Assembly: GCA_001314905.1 (NCBI GenBank)
Contig: LJZT01000034.1
Location: forward strand, 1 to 40,286
Direction: 5' to 3'
DNA from: Phormidium sp. OSCR
GTDB taxonomy: Bacteria > Cyanobacteriota > Cyanobacteriia > Cyanobacteriales > Geitlerinemataceae
DNA: 40,286 nucleotides
Shown here: positions 8,772 to 16,309 of the stretch, in pieces
Layout: every line of letters starts with the position of its first letter
Numbering within the stretch: position 1 is the first letter of the stretch
Translations under genes and position numbers: made by a program
Notes under the pieces: generated by a model
Databases searched by the model: none
Seen by the model: only the letters and a program-made list of their open reading frames with translations
Told to the model about the DNA's origin: nothing

Positions 8772-9635
8772 GTGGACTTCAAGCAGATTTTCCCAACCTC
8801 AAACCCAGTAATCGGAGTTGTACACCTACTTCCTTTGCCCTCCTCGCCCCGATGGGGAGGGAATTTGAAGACAGTCATCGATCGCGCCGAACGAGAAGCT
8901 GCGGCCTTAGCAGCGGGCGGCGTCGATGGCATGATTGTCGAAAACTTTTTCGATGCTCCGTTCACCAATGGACAAGTTGATCCCGTCGTCGTCAGTGCGA
9001 TGACGGTGATTGTGGAGCGCCTCATGGGGTTAGTGACAGTTCCCATTGGGGTCAATGTCTTACGCAATGATGCCCGTAGCAGTTTGGCGATCGCCAGTTG
9101 TGTGGGAGCCAAATTCATTCGTGTCAACGTTCTAACGGGCGTTATGGCAACGGATCAGGGCATCATCGAAGGTTGCGCTCATGACTTGATGCGATACCGG
9201 CGAGAACTTGGCAGCGATGTCGGGATTCTGGCTGATGTGTTGGTCAAACACGCCCAACCCATTGGTCGGCCAAGTCTGAGCCTGACCGTCCGAGAAACCC
9301 TAGAACGGGGGTTAGCCGACGGGGTTATTCTCTCGGGAGCCGCCACGGGAACGCCGCCGAGTCTCGAAGACTTAGAAATGGCCCAAGCTGTCGCGGGGTC
9401 GAAACCAGTCTTGATCGGTAGTGGCGCCACCTGGGAAAATATCCCTCATTTGATGAAGGCGGCCGATGGGGCCATTGTGTCAAGTTCCCTGAAACGACAT
9501 GGCAACATCAATGAACCCATTGACCCGATTCGAGTGAGTCAGTTTGTTGAAGCGGCCCAAAGAGCCACCTCAACGGAGACGAATGAGACGGCCGCAATGG
9601 TGAATAGTCGGGCATTGGACAAGGTACGGTCTTAA
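8772..9635 (+). CDS. btpA: BtpA family photosystem I biogenesis protein
   Basis: BtpA is a thylakoid-associated protein needed to stabilise the photosystem I reaction-centre proteins in Synechocystis. The protein has a TIM-barrel-like sequence with the BtpA signatures NPVIGVVHLLPLPSSPRWGG near the N-terminus, GGVDGMIVENFFDAPF, PIGVNVLRNDARSSL and a C-terminal GADGAIVSSSLKR-like segment (here KAADGAIVSSSLKRHG). I place the start at the GTG at 8772-8774 (MDFKQIF) because known homologues begin at this point; the ATG at 8700 would add 24 residues unlike the family and run into the divergent hydrolase region. The final length of about 287 residues matches the family. VKOR follows on the same strand after 57 bases. 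Confidence 0.92.
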   Translation: MDFKQIFPTSNPVIGVVHLLPLPSSPRWGGNLKTVIDRAEREAAALAAGGVDGMIVENFFDAPFTNGQVDPVVVSAMTVIVERLMGLVTVPIGVNVLRNDARSSLAIASCVGAKFIRVNVLTGVMATDQGIIEGCAHDLMRYRRELGSDVGILADVLVKHAQPIGRPSLSLTVRETLERGLADGVILSGAATGTPPSLEDLEMAQAVAGSKPVLIGSGATWENIPHLMKAADGAIVSSSLKRHGNINEPIDPIRVSQFVEAAQRATSTETNETAAMVNSRALDKVRS

Positions 9636-9660
9636 TGTGCAGTCTTAATGTGCAGTCTTA
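9629..9660. repeat. 13-bp tandem duplication over the btpA stop codon
   Basis: GTCTTAATGTGCA occurs at 9629-9641 and 9642-9654, then the first six bases again to 9660. The first copy contains the btpA stop TAA (9633-9635). Confidence 0.85.
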
Positions 9661-9692
9661 ACCTGTGATCGGAGTTTGGAGGAGATTCAACC

Positions 9693-10643
9693 ATGACCCG
9701 TCGATTAGCTACGCCCCGCTTTAACCCTGGGTTCCGTCCCCTCATCGGGGCGATCGCCGTTTTAGGAGTCCTAGAGACGACGTTTTTAACGGTGGTGAAG
9801 CTCACAGACCAGGTGGCGACCATTTGCCCCACAGAGGGCTGTAATCAGGTCTTAACCAGTTCCTATGCCACAGTATTCGGAGTCCCTCTGACCCTATTTG
9901 GCCTCTTGGGATATGGGGTGATGACCCTGTTGGCGTTTGCCCCCTACAGTATTCGCCGCGATCGCGATCGCAAGGGCCACGATCGCCTCGATCGCCTCAG
10001 TGGTTGGGGACTCTTGATCGGAGGCAGCATCATGGCGGCCTTCAGTGGCTACCTCATGTTTCTTCTAGTCAACGAATTGCATGAGTTTTGTCCCTACTGT
10101 CTCCTCTCCGCCCTATTCTCCTTTAGTCTCTTTGGCTTAGCGGCCTTTGGGCAACATTGGGATGACGAAGGACAACCCCTGTTTACGAGCCTGATTCTCG
10201 TATTTGTGACTCTAATTGGGGTGACGGGCCTCTACGCCGAGCAACGTCCAGGGGTGGCGGCCACACCAGCCGGGGCCATCGCTGAAGCGGGAGAACGCGG
10301 CCCGGCGATCACTACCAACTCTGGTGTCTCAGAAGTGGCGCTGGCGGAGCATTTAACGACTATTGGTGCTCGCTATTTTGGGGCCTATTGGTGTCCCCAC
10401 TGTTATAGCCAGAAACAACTGTTTGGCGCTGAGGCCTTTGAGAAGCTGACCTATGTCGAATGTGATGCCAATGGCTATCAGGCTCAACCCCAAGTTTGTC
10501 AAGATGCCGGAGTGCGGGCCTATCCCACCTGGGAAATTGATGGGGAACTCTATGAGGGAACCCGAGAATTGCGGGAGTTAGCCCGGTTGTCTGGGTATGA
10601 CGGCGATCGCGAGTTTCGCCATTCGATTCGTAGCGTACGGTAA
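9693..10643 (+). CDS. Vitamin K epoxide reductase-thioredoxin fusion (VKOR-Trx)
   Basis: A membrane quinone reductase fused to its thioredoxin partner; it makes disulfides on the lumenal/periplasmic side and passes electrons to quinone. The VKOR part (about 15-180) has four hydrophobic helices, the loop pair Cys45/Cys50 (ICPTEGC) and the quinone-proximal Cys133/Cys136 (FCPYC). After a further membrane helix (about 168-185) and a Gly/Ala-rich linker comes the Trx-like domain with Cys234/Cys237 in YWCPHC and the cis-Pro in YPTWEIDG. All six redox cysteines are present. The 316-residue length and domain order match the cyanobacterial VKOR of solved structure. It follows btpA on the same strand. 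Knockouts of this family affect photosystem assembly, so co-location may be meaningful, but this is inference. Confidence 0.95.
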   Translation: MTRRLATPRFNPGFRPLIGAIAVLGVLETTFLTVVKLTDQVATICPTEGCNQVLTSSYATVFGVPLTLFGLLGYGVMTLLAFAPYSIRRDRDRKGHDRLDRLSGWGLLIGGSIMAAFSGYLMFLLVNELHEFCPYCLLSALFSFSLFGLAAFGQHWDDEGQPLFTSLILVFVTLIGVTGLYAEQRPGVAATPAGAIAEAGERGPAITTNSGVSEVALAEHLTTIGARYFGAYWCPHCYSQKQLFGAEAFEKLTYVECDANGYQAQPQVCQDAGVRAYPTWEIDGELYEGTRELRELARLSGYDGDREFRHSIRSVR

Positions 10644-10686
10644 TCTTAAGCTTTTACCTATTCCCTGTCGCCTGTCCCCTTCCCCC

Positions 10687-11289
10687 ATGCAAACCCTTCA
10701 CCAATCTCTGGTTATGAATCGCCGGGTTGAGGTGTTGGCCCGTCATCTGGCTAACCTCATCCCCAAAACCCAACCCCTGCAAGGACTTGACGTTGGCTGC
10801 GGCAGTGGCGAAATTGCCCAGGCCATCCAACAGTTACGGCCCTACAGCCAACTCAAAGGCGTTGATGTTCTCGTCCGTCGCCAAACCGTGATTCCCGTCG
10901 AAGCCTTTGACGGACAAACCCTTCCCTATCCCGATAACCATGTCGATGTGGTGTTACTCGTCGATGTCCTTCACCACACCCACCATCCCCAGCAACTGTT
11001 ACGTGAATGTTGCCGCGTCGCCAAACAGGCCATCCTCATCAAAGACCATACCTGTAACAATCCCTTCGACGAAGTCCGGTTGCGATTCATGGATTGGGTG
11101 GGAAATCGCAGTTACGGCGTTTCCCTTCCCTATAACTACCTTTCCTCTCGGCAATGGACTCGCCTGTTTGACGAGTTAGGCTGGTATCCCGACGTGAAAC
11201 GAACCCAACTAAATCTCTATCCCACTCCCTTCAGCTATCTCTTCGATGGGAATCTACATTTTGTGACTCGCTTAAAACCGACCCCCTAA
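10687..11289 (+). CDS. Class I SAM-dependent methyltransferase
   Basis: A 200-residue methyltransferase with motif I LDVGCGSGEIAQ, then GVDVLVRRQTVIPVEAFDG (motif II region), and LPYPDNHVDVVLLVDVLHHTHHPQQLL, the common motif III/IV segment of the Methyltransf_11/25 group. The ATG at 10687 is preferred over the longer frame from 10597, which overlaps the VKOR gene and adds unrelated sequence. The product and substrate cannot be deduced. It is followed by a DUF2142 membrane protein 29 bases downstream, then by another methyltransferase and rhamnose genes, so it may act on a glycan or lipid-linked sugar. It lacks a signal peptide and should be cytoplasmic. Confidence 0.85.
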   Translation: MQTLHQSLVMNRRVEVLARHLANLIPKTQPLQGLDVGCGSGEIAQAIQQLRPYSQLKGVDVLVRRQTVIPVEAFDGQTLPYPDNHVDVVLLVDVLHHTHHPQQLLRECCRVAKQAILIKDHTCNNPFDEVRLRFMDWVGNRSYGVSLPYNYLSSRQWTRLFDELGWYPDVKRTQLNLYPTPFSYLFDGNLHFVTRLKPTP

Positions 11290-11318
11290 TTCCCGACTCA
11301 CTCATTGCCACGATAGCT

Positions 11319-12710
11319 ATGCTGCGTCCCGCTGTGGTGTTTCTGAGACTGGCCATCCCCTTCGGGGTGATCTTGACTCTTCTGACTCCTCCGTTTCAGT
11401 CTCCCGATGAACATTTGCACTTTTACCGGGCCTGGCAAATTGCTGAGGGTCATCTCGTGGCTAGTCAACAGCGGGGGGACTGCTATGGCTATAGTCGCTA
11501 TTTTGACGATGAACTCTGTCTTGGCGGGGAACTTCCCCAAAGTGTTTTGACGACGGTTCGCCAGGTGTCCCAAGCGGATTTACGCTTCGACGCCAATCAA
11601 CGGCAACGGCCTGAAGATATCGTAAATCTGCTTTGGCTTCCCCTCCATCGCCAGAATCGCCTCTTTCTCAATTTCAAAACTACCGCTTTGCATTCGCCAA
11701 TTCCCTATCTTCCCCAAGCGATGGGAATTGGGGTGGGACAGGTTTTGCATCTGTCGCCATTGCTACTGATGTATTTGGGACGATTGACCAATTTGGGGGT
11801 CTGGCTGTTGTTGCTGGTGGGGTCGATTCGGCTGACACCGCTGAATCCTTGGTTGTTGGTGGGATTGGCGTTAACGCCGATGTCTCTGTTTCAAGCCGCG
11901 TCGTTGTCGGTGGATGTGTTGACGAATGGGGTGGCGTTTCTGTTTGTGGCCTTGGTGTTACGCCATGGAGTGGGGGAGATGGCCACCAAACCTCTGAGTC
12001 TACTTGAGAGTTTAACCGTTGCGGCGTTGGCGATCGCCCTCTCGTTGGCAAAACTGGCCTATTTTCCCCTGACTCTGCTGTTATTCTCGATTCCCCGTCG
12101 TCGTTTCGGGTCCTGGCGACGCTATGGCGTGACCCTTGGCGGTATCATTCTCGCATCGGTGGTGGCGGTGGGGATTTGGTCGGCGGTGGTGTCCCAGATT
12201 TATATTCCCCTGCATCCCCAGTTGTCTCCCCAGGCCCAACTTGCGTTTATTTTGGGCCATCCCTTGGCGTTTTTGGCAACTCTCGGACGAACGATTCAGC
12301 AACAGGGGGGAGAGTTGGCCCGTCAGTTTATTGGGGTCTTGGGATGGTTGGATACTCCCCTTCCAGGATTTTTGATTCGGTCTTATTGGGGGGTGTTGCT
12401 GTGGTTGGCCGTGATTCCCGTTACGGGTGAGGGGAGGTTGAGTCGATGGCAACGGAGTTGGCTTGCGATCGCCGCCTTATCCAGTATTCTAGTTCTGTGT
12501 ACTCTGGCCTATCTCTGGAATTTCGTCGGAGAACCGATTATTGGCGGGTTACAGGGACGCTATTTTATCCCTATCGCGCCGTTGTTGGGGTTACTTCTCT
12601 ATCAGCGTCGCTGGCGTCTTCCTAGGTTAACGCCCTGGCTACTGGTGGGCTATCTTCTCTTTTCCTTAACTGTAACCTGTTTGGTGGTCGGCGATCGCTA
12701 TTATGGTTAA
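11319..12710 (+). CDS. DUF2142 family polytopic membrane protein
   Basis: A 463-residue membrane protein with about ten to twelve hydrophobic helices. After the first helix it has TPPFQSPDEHLHFYRAWQIA, the hallmark of DUF2142, a family often found in polysaccharide clusters and likely a GT-C-like glycosyltransferase or glycan-handling protein. The acidic/His segment (PDEHLHF) sits where GT-C enzymes have their catalytic Asp/Glu loop. A cysteine pair (residues about 52-67, GDCYGY and ELCLGG) in the large extracytoplasmic loop could form a disulfide. The start ATG follows the methyltransferase by 29 bases, so the two are probably co-transcribed. Function beyond family membership is inference. 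Confidence 0.85.
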   Translation: MLRPAVVFLRLAIPFGVILTLLTPPFQSPDEHLHFYRAWQIAEGHLVASQQRGDCYGYSRYFDDELCLGGELPQSVLTTVRQVSQADLRFDANQRQRPEDIVNLLWLPLHRQNRLFLNFKTTALHSPIPYLPQAMGIGVGQVLHLSPLLLMYLGRLTNLGVWLLLLVGSIRLTPLNPWLLVGLALTPMSLFQAASLSVDVLTNGVAFLFVALVLRHGVGEMATKPLSLLESLTVAALAIALSLAKLAYFPLTLLLFSIPRRRFGSWRRYGVTLGGIILASVVAVGIWSAVVSQIYIPLHPQLSPQAQLAFILGHPLAFLATLGRTIQQQGGELARQFIGVLGWLDTPLPGFLIRSYWGVLLWLAVIPVTGEGRLSRWQRSWLAIAALSSILVLCTLAYLWNFVGEPIIGGLQGRYFIPIAPLLGLLLYQRRWRLPRLTPWLLVGYLLFSLTVTCLVVGDRYYG

Positions 12711-12786
12711 TCGTGAATTGTTAATCACGGCTTGAGAGTACCTCGACCTGAAATACCCATTAACCCCTACTTGCGTTAATCGAATT

Positions 12787-13500
12787 ATGAACGATTCACA
12801 GGATTATAACTACTTCGGCGAGAAGATTTCTTGGCTGGACAAACGGCGAATGAAAGCATCCCTGACTATTCGCCGCCAACTCTATGATGAGTTTGTCCGG
12901 ATAGTGGGAGGAGTTTCGGGTAAAATCATCCTAGATCATGGTACAACCCCTGATACTGACCATGTTGATAGTAACTGTTTTATTCGTTGGCTATTGGCGG
13001 ATGGGGCAACGGTTTACGCCACCTCTCCTGAACCCATTGCTCATTTAGAAAAACACTTTCCTGGCTTAATCGTCGTCTCGTTTCCCGCCAAAACTGAACA
13101 TCTACCCAACATTGATATGGTCGTTTCATCGGCAGTTATTGAACACGTGGGGTCTCAAGCCAATCAAATTCAGTACCTGCGAGAGTTGTTCAACCTCGGT
13201 TCAGGGTTGTTTTTGACTACGCCTAACCGCTATCATTGGTTAGATTTTCATACCAAGTTGCCGTTGGTGCATTGGTTGCCTCGCCGCCAGCATCGTCGCC
13301 TTCTGCAACTGTTAGGGTTGACGTTTTGGGCGCAAGAGAAAAATTTACGTTTGTTGTCTAAACAGGATTTGGCGCGATTGGTTTGGAATGTGGTTCTGGA
13401 ACAAGATGTCAACTATTCGTTGCAATGGATTTATCCAAGATTTCTCGGTTCAATCTCTAATTTAGGAGTGGTTGCATATCGAAAAAAATCCAAAATATAG
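12787..13500 (+). CDS. Class I SAM-dependent methyltransferase-like protein
   Basis: A 237-residue protein whose order of motifs matches a methyltransferase: IILDHGTTPDTDHVDSN in the motif I position, VYATSPEPIAHLEKHFPG as motif II, and NIDMVVSSAVIEHVGS as motif IV, followed by LFLTTPNRYHWLDFHTKLPLVHWLP, which is very typical of glycan-cluster methyltransferases. Motif I is degenerate: the GxGxG loop is replaced by DHGTTPDTD, so cofactor binding may differ. The gene lies 76 bases after the DUF2142 gene and shares its strand. A hairpin CGTGA-N8-TCACG lies between them. After it comes a 518-base gap before rfbC. The likely role is decoration of surface polysaccharide. Confidence 0.8.
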   Translation: MNDSQDYNYFGEKISWLDKRRMKASLTIRRQLYDEFVRIVGGVSGKIILDHGTTPDTDHVDSNCFIRWLLADGATVYATSPEPIAHLEKHFPGLIVVSFPAKTEHLPNIDMVVSSAVIEHVGSQANQIQYLRELFNLGSGLFLTTPNRYHWLDFHTKLPLVHWLPRRQHRRLLQLLGLTFWAQEKNLRLLSKQDLARLVWNVVLEQDVNYSLQWIYPRFLGSISNLGVVAYRKKSKI

Positions 13501-13747
13501 AGGTTTCTGGGTTTGAAATGATGAATAAAAAATATATCCTATCGAGTTCACAGGAATTTTGTTTTTTGGGCAATCCATAATTTCTTGGTTATGGGAGTCC
13601 AAAAAGTGTTTTAGATATGGTATGCTGTTATGTAAAACTGGACGAACGTACAAAAAATCTTCAAAGAGGATTCAATTTGTTGTGTTATACATCCAAAATA
13701 TACGGGTACATCTCAATGCGTGCTATCGCTTCAGATAATCCACTCCT

Positions 13748-13796
13748 ACCCCTCCCAAGAGGGGATTTTTCAGGTATTTCCCCTCCTGGGAGGGGT
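13748..13796. repeat. Nested inverted repeat, small MITE-like palindromic element
   Basis: Outer arms ACCCCTCCCA (13748-13757) and TGGGAGGGGT (13787-13796) pair perfectly. Inner halves CCCCTCCCAAGAGGGG and CCCCTCCTGGGAGGGG are each palindromic. C/G-rich elements of this style are common, dispersed intergenic repeats in cyanobacteria. Confidence 0.75.
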
Positions 13797-13866
13797 GCGA
13801 GATAGCGCGGGGTGGGTTCAACACTTGCCAACTGAGATACTTCCAAATATACGGTTTAGTTTGTTG

Positions 13867-13872
13867 TATAAT
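13867..13872 (+). promoter_or_regulatory. Candidate -10 element for rfbC-rfbD
   Basis: A perfect TATAAT lies about 150 bases upstream of the rfbC start. No good -35 is found at the usual distance, so this is only a candidate and would imply a long leader. Confidence 0.3.
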
Positions 13873-14018
13873 GCACCTAATAGTAGGGGCTAAAAATTTA
13901 TATACCCTACCACGGAATTATATTGTAATTCCAAAATCAAAAATTCCTTAATCTGCATACTTATGGCTTTTTTGACTGTTGTTTTACCCAAAAGAAGGAG
14001 GATTTAAAATTTTAAATT

Positions 14019-14567
14019 ATGAACGTTATCCAAACCAAAATCCCGGACGTACTCCTAATTGAGCCTCAAGTCTTTGGCGACCATCGTGGCTTCTTTTTTG
14101 AGAGTTTTAATCAGAAACGCTTTGAGGAGAAAACCGGCGTCAAAACCCAATTTGTCCAAGATAATCACTCCCGTTCTACTCAAGGCGTGTTGCGCGGCTT
14201 ACATTACCAAATCCAACAGGCTCAAGGTAAACTACTACGAGCTACTGTAGGCGAAATCTTTGACGTGGCCGTCGATATTCGCAAGAATTCAGTAACATTT
14301 GGTCAATGGGTGGGCTATCGCTTGAGTGCAGAGAACAAACGACAACTCTGGATTCCGGCTGGCTTCGCTCATGGGTTTGCGGTGTTATCTGAGGTGGCGG
14401 AAGTCCTCTATAAAACCACCGATTATTATGCCAAAGACTATGAACGGAGTATTCTTTGGAATGACCCGGAATTAGGCATTGATTGGCAGTTAGGCGACAT
14501 CAAACCCCGACTCTCTGCTAAAGATGAAGCTGGGGTGTTGTTGAAAGACGCGGAGGTATTTGAATAA
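14019..14567 (+). CDS. rfbC: dTDP-4-dehydrorhamnose 3,5-epimerase
   Basis: RfbC/RmlC epimerises dTDP-4-keto-6-deoxyglucose, the third step to dTDP-L-rhamnose. The 182-residue cupin has DHRGFFFESF at the N-terminus, QDNHSRSTQGVLRGLHYQ with the catalytic base His62, then QGKLLRATVGEIFDVAVDIR, and WIPAGFAHGFAVLS and YKTTDYY in the second half. All are standard for the family. The ribosome site AAGGAGG (13995-14001) is 17 bases from the ATG, an unusually long spacing filled by an A/T-rich run; no other start codon fits. It overlaps the start of rfbD by one base (TAATG), showing translational coupling. rfbA and rfbB are not in the window. Confidence 0.95.
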   Translation: MNVIQTKIPDVLLIEPQVFGDHRGFFFESFNQKRFEEKTGVKTQFVQDNHSRSTQGVLRGLHYQIQQAQGKLLRATVGEIFDVAVDIRKNSVTFGQWVGYRLSAENKRQLWIPAGFAHGFAVLSEVAEVLYKTTDYYAKDYERSILWNDPELGIDWQLGDIKPRLSAKDEAGVLLKDAEVFE

Positions 14568-15454
14568 TGCGAATTTTGTTAACTGGAGTCAACGGACAAC
14601 TGGGGTCAGAATTGCAAGGAACTCTGGCCTCCTTGGGAGAGGTGGTTGCGGTGGGCCGCGATCGCCTAGACTTATCACAACCCGAAACCCTCCCCGGCGT
14701 GGTAGAGGAGATACACCCAGATTTAATCGTCAACTGTGCCGCCTATACCGCCGTCGATAAGGCTGAAACCGAGGTGGAGTTAGCTCATACCGTCAATGCG
14801 ATCGCCCCCGGAACCCTCGCCAAAACCGCCGCCAAGTTAGAGGCCACATTACTCCATATTTCCACGGATTACGTCTTTGACGGCACTCAAAGCCGTCCCT
14901 ACCTCGAAACCGACACCACCAACCCCATCGGTGAATATGGGAAATCGAAATTCGCCGGGGAAATGGCGATTCTACAAACCGGGTTCCCCCACATCATCCT
15001 ACGCACCGCCTGGGTGTATGGCGTGGGCGGAACGGGAAATTTCGTCAAAACCATGTTGAGACTCGGCCAAGAGCGTCCTGAACTGCGGGTTGTGGCTGAT
15101 CAGGTGGGGACTCCCTCCTGGACTGGGGATATTGCTGAGGCGATCGCCCAAATTGCCAGTCAACACCAAGATCTCGAAGGAACCTATCACTTTACCAACA
15201 GTGGCGTCGCCAGTTGGTATGACTTCGCCGTGGCCATCTTCGAGGAAGCGGCGGCTTTAGGCTTTCCCCTACAGGTGCGGCGCGTTTATCCCATCACCAC
15301 TGCCGAGTATCCCACCCCCGCCAAGCGTCCCGCCTATTCTGTCCTTTGCGGGAAAAAGTTAGAAGCCATACTAAATGAGCCTGCACCCCACTGGCGTCAG
15401 GGATTACGCCAGATGTTAACGGGGTTACAGGCTTCCTTAACCGATGGACTGTAG
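14567..15454 (+). CDS. rfbD: dTDP-4-dehydrorhamnose reductase
   Basis: RfbD/RmlD is the NADPH-dependent last step of dTDP-L-rhamnose synthesis. The 295-residue short-chain dehydrogenase has the nucleotide loop LLTGVNGQLGSE (residues 4-15), NCAAYTAVDKAE, the HISTDYVFDG strand and the catalytic pair Tyr124/Lys128 in EYGKSKFAGE. LRTAWVYG and VADQVGTPSWTGDIA complete the family pattern. Coupled to rfbC by a one-base overlap, so the two are one operon. It ends 13 bases from the convergent DUF4168 gene. The rhamnose would be used in lipopolysaccharide or exopolysaccharide, together with the upstream methyltransferases. Confidence 0.96.
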   Translation: MRILLTGVNGQLGSELQGTLASLGEVVAVGRDRLDLSQPETLPGVVEEIHPDLIVNCAAYTAVDKAETEVELAHTVNAIAPGTLAKTAAKLEATLLHISTDYVFDGTQSRPYLETDTTNPIGEYGKSKFAGEMAILQTGFPHIILRTAWVYGVGGTGNFVKTMLRLGQERPELRVVADQVGTPSWTGDIAEAIAQIASQHQDLEGTYHFTNSGVASWYDFAVAIFEEAAALGFPLQVRRVYPITTAEYPTPAKRPAYSVLCGKKLEAILNEPAPHWRQGLRQMLTGLQASLTDGL

Positions 15455-15467
15455 CGTACGGTTAAGC

Positions 15468-16019
15468 TTAGTTCTCCAACATTTCCATCACCCGCTGTTG
15501 CAGGGAAGGATCTTGTTGAACCGCTTGGGAGATCAGGTTGAACTCCTCAACATCTAAGCCTTCTTGTTGGACAGCGGTTTCCATTTCCATTTCCGCTTCC
15601 TGACGAATCCCGGAAATGCGTTCGACGGCTTGGTCGAAGATTTCAGCTTCCTCGCCCGAGACCTCGACTTGCTCTTGCATCGAGGGGTCTTGCTGACTTT
15701 GGGCGATTTCATTGAATCGCTCAATGGTCAATCCCTGGGATTCAATCACCTCAATCATCTGTGCCTGAGCCTGTTGTTCAATCTCCTGGATTTGCTGAAT
15801 GGCCACAGCAAACCGTTGTAAGTCATCTTCGCTTACATCGGCTTGGGGAGCCTGCTGCATCCCCGGATCTTGCTGCATCCCCGGATCTTGTTGCTGCATC
15901 CCCGGATTTTGCTGCTGCGTCTCTGGCTGAGGTGCTGGTCCTTGTGCGCTTACGGTAGAGGCGCCGCCAAATAACAGTAGCCCAACCAGGGTGCTTCCAG
16001 ACAGTAATTGCTTAAGCAT
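15468..16019 (-). CDS. Secreted DUF4168 domain protein
   Basis: A 183-residue exported protein. It has a clear signal peptide (about 1-25, MLKQLLSGSTLVGLLLFGG followed by STVSAQ). Residues 26-60 are Gln/Met/Pro-rich and contain a repeated QQDPGMQQ-type element made by short DNA repeats at about 15850-15925. The rest has two helical DUF4168-like units (AVAIQQIQEIEQQAQAQM and IFDQAVERISGIRQEAEMEM), each followed by LT/LDVEEFN-type segments. DUF4168 proteins are periplasmic, helical and of unknown function. Highly acidic. It is convergent with rfbD and divergent from the arsenic operon with about 290 bases between them. Confidence 0.85.
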   Translation of the reverse strand: MLKQLLSGSTLVGLLLFGGASTVSAQGPAPQPETQQQNPGMQQQDPGMQQDPGMQQAPQADVSEDDLQRFAVAIQQIQEIEQQAQAQMIEVIESQGLTIERFNEIAQSQQDPSMQEQVEVSGEEAEIFDQAVERISGIRQEAEMEMETAVQQEGLDVEEFNLISQAVQQDPSLQQRVMEMLEN

Positions 16020-16219
16020 GAAAAAATCCTCTTTGTAGGTTGCTCTCTACAGGAGAGCGTACATTTAGGGCGATCGCCCCAGAAACTAGCTTCAGTTTTA
16101 GCGCAGCTTCCGCTATTTATCAACTTGCCAGCCAGATGTGAACCAGTCTTGACGAGGATGTGAAGCTTCTGACACGATTTTAGTCCCGTTAGTCCGAGAA
16201 TCGCGATCGCCATCAATCC

Positions 16220-16258
16220 ATCAAAAAAACTTGATGTATCAAAAAAACTTGATATGAT
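16220..16258 (+). promoter_or_regulatory. ArsR-type double operator overlapping the ars promoter
   Basis: Two copies of ATCAA-N6-TTGAT (16220-16235 and 16238-16253), each an inverted repeat and both with the same centre AAAAAC, lie 18 bases apart. The -35-like TTGATG (16231-16236) and -10 TATGAT (16253-16258, 16-base spacing) are inside or next to them. The arrangement matches the two direct repeats bound by ArsR upstream of arsBHC in Synechocystis as I recall it. A repressor bound here would block RNA polymerase. No arsR gene is seen in the window. Confidence 0.8.
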
Positions 16259-16309
16259 ACAAACAAACACCCCTCGGTGAAACCTGCCAACCACCAGATA
16301 CCCATCACC

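Larger units (their letters stand above)
13501..14018. other. Gene-free region upstream of rfbC
   Basis: This 518-base stretch is AT-rich compared with its neighbours. It holds a nested inverted repeat at 13748-13796, a perfect TATAAT at 13867-13872, and a strong AAGGAGG at 13995-14001. The 62-codon frame at 13617-13805 runs through the inverted repeat and shows no family features, so I do not call it a gene. Confidence 0.7.

Noticed and set aside
13617-13805. 62-codon frame in the rfbC upstream spacer
   Set aside because: It reads through the nested palindrome and ends just after it; no plausible start signals or domain.
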